64,000 nucleotides of DNA, taken from positions 12,890-76,889 of the forward strand of contig JAXMHQ010000027.1 in NCBI GenBank assembly GCA_046346665.1, in the 5' to 3' direction. The stretch's first letter is position 1, and each line of letters starts with the position of its first letter. Of this stretch, positions 63,063 to 64,000 are shown piece after piece. A program made the position numbers and the translations under genes. Source of the DNA: JAXMHQ01 sp046346665. Its GTDB lineage: Bacteria; Verrucomicrobiota; Verrucomicrobiia; Limisphaerales; JAXMHQ01. Below the pieces are notes generated by a model, which saw only the letters and a list, made by a program, of their open reading frames with translations, was not told where the DNA came from and searched no databases.

Positions 63063-64000
63063 TTACGAGCCCCGCTTCACATCCCACGCATCGCGCAATC
63101 CATCCCCGATAAAATTCAGCGCCAGCAAGGTGCTCACCAGCACGCCCCCCGGAAACAGGATCAGCCACCAGTAAATCCGGATGGCATTGATCTGCGCCAC
63201 GCCTTCGGCCATCAGCGATCCCCAGCTCGCCATCGGCGGCTGAATGCCGAGGCCGAGATAACTCAGAAACGATTCGTAAAGGATGATCCCGGGAACGGTC
63301 AGCGTGAGATAAACAATCACGATGCCCAGCGTGTTGGGAATAATGTGCCGGAACAGGATGCGCACCGGACCGGCTCCCAGCGCCCGGCTGGCTTCCACAA
63401 ACGGACGCGTCCGCAGCGACAATACCTGCCCGCGCACGATCCGCGCCATCGTCAGCCACGACACCGCCCCGAGCCCGACAAATAGCAGCAACAGCCGGAC
63501 AAAATCCGATCCGCCCGCCGAATCCCGGATCACCGGCAGATCCTTCAGCATCGCCCCGATCGTCGTGAGCAGGACGATGACGAAGATCACCGACGGCAGG
63601 GAATACAGGATATCCACGATCCGCATCATGACAGCGTCCACCCGGCTCCCGGCGTAACCGGCAATGGCGCCCCAGAGCACGCCGATCACGAGGCTCACCG
63701 ACGCGCCCACGGCGCCGACCAGCAGCGAAATGCGCGCGCCAAACAGCACCCGCGAAAACAAATCGCGCCCGTGACCGTCGGTTCCAAACCAATGCCGCCA
63801 GTCCGGCGCCGCGAACTGCGCGTCGGAAAGCCGGTCCGGATTGTAATAATGCGCAAACTCCGCCGCGCGCGGCCCGCAATGGCCCGCCACCGCCAACATC
63901 AGCGGCCAGGCCACCACGATGCCCAGCAAGACTGCCAGATACCACGCGCTCGCCACCGCCAATCGGTTGGCCCGAAACCGGCGCCAGGCCCGGCGGGCCG
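63063..64000 (-). CDS. Dipeptide/oligopeptide ABC transporter permease (DppC/OppC-like), 5' end outside window
   Basis: The open frame continues to the window edge; residues ARRAWRRFRANRLAVAS before the first internal start are typical of a DppC N-terminus, so the true start is beyond 64000. Features: GTDGHGRDLFSRVLFGAR, six membrane helices in all, and the EASRALGAGPVRILFRHIIPN loop that contacts the ATPase. Partners DppB/D/F would be outside. The protein imports peptides or similar small ligands. Confidence 0.9.
   Translation of the reverse strand, partial: ARRAWRRFRANRLAVASAWYLAVLLGIVVAWPLMLAVAGHCGPRAAEFAHYYNPDRLSDAQFAAPDWRHWFGTDGHGRDLFSRVLFGARISLLVGAVGASVSLVIGVLWGAIAGYAGSRVDAVMMRIVDILYSLPSVIFVIVLLTTIGAMLKDLPVIRDSAGGSDFVRLLLLFVGLGAVSWLTMARIVRGQVLSLRTRPFVEASRALGAGPVRILFRHIIPNTLGIVIVYLTLTVPGIILYESFLSYLGLGIQPPMASWGSLMAEGVAQINAIRIYWWLILFPGGVLVSTLLALNFIGDGLRDAWDVKRGS

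Overview
The window is GC-rich bacterial DNA whose gene content points to the Verrucomicrobiota, most likely a Limisphaerales/Pedosphaera-type organism. The reasons are a GH172 (DUF2961) hydrolase, a BlaR1-type peptidase with a very long periplasmic extension, a C30-type carotenoid operon, and intergenic spaces full of palindromes and 7-8 bp tandem repeats. The lineage is an inference from content, since no rRNA gene is present.

Layout. 1-783: frameshifted thiD running off the left edge. 893-7629 (minus): GH172 hydrolase, zinc-ribbon protein and two amidohydrolase-fold proteins with four-base overlaps. 8057-15142 (minus): a six-gene carotenoid operon (CrtN-like desaturase, aldehyde dehydrogenase, second CrtI-family enzyme, acyltransferase, glycosyltransferase, thioredoxin-fold lipoprotein). 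It is read divergently from a CarH/LitR-type B12 photoreceptor repressor; the AT-rich region between them carries three pairs of 11-bp-spaced direct repeats, the expected kind of operator. 16699-22526: BlaI repressor and a 1811-residue BlaR1-Ig-thioredoxin fusion. 23027-26823: small surface-sugar cassette (glycosyltransferase, interrupted DegT aminotransferase, NeuD-like acyltransferase, BKACE enzyme).

26840-33967: about 7 kb lying between a degenerate and an intact tRNA-Gly(CCC) that share about 130 bp. It holds ion and stress genes: a cation channel with a CavAb-like filter, a CorC/HlyC transporter, TerC, a PGPGW membrane protein, a cardiolipin-synthase-like enzyme, a ribosome hibernation factor and a membrane zinc protease. 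34186-48115 (plus): chemosensory block with a FliA-type promoter, CheW, four intact chemoreceptors (one with Cache, one with C-terminal hemerythrin), one broken receptor with a CxxCH haem motif, two porins (one broken), a secreted Cache protein and a PstS-like protein; no CheA is present.

48224-64000: mainly housekeeping genes. These are a release-factor-domain protein, a sugar nucleotidyltransferase, a DciA-like protein, a GH42-family protein lacking the usual acid/base Glu, GAPDH, a lipoprotein next to a MITE-like element, MsrA, tail-specific protease, GuaA, Mfd (with two in-frame repeat insertions) and the start of a dipeptide-type ABC permease.

Five loci contain frameshifts or an internal stop. 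Either the assembly has errors or several accessory genes are decaying; reads would decide.
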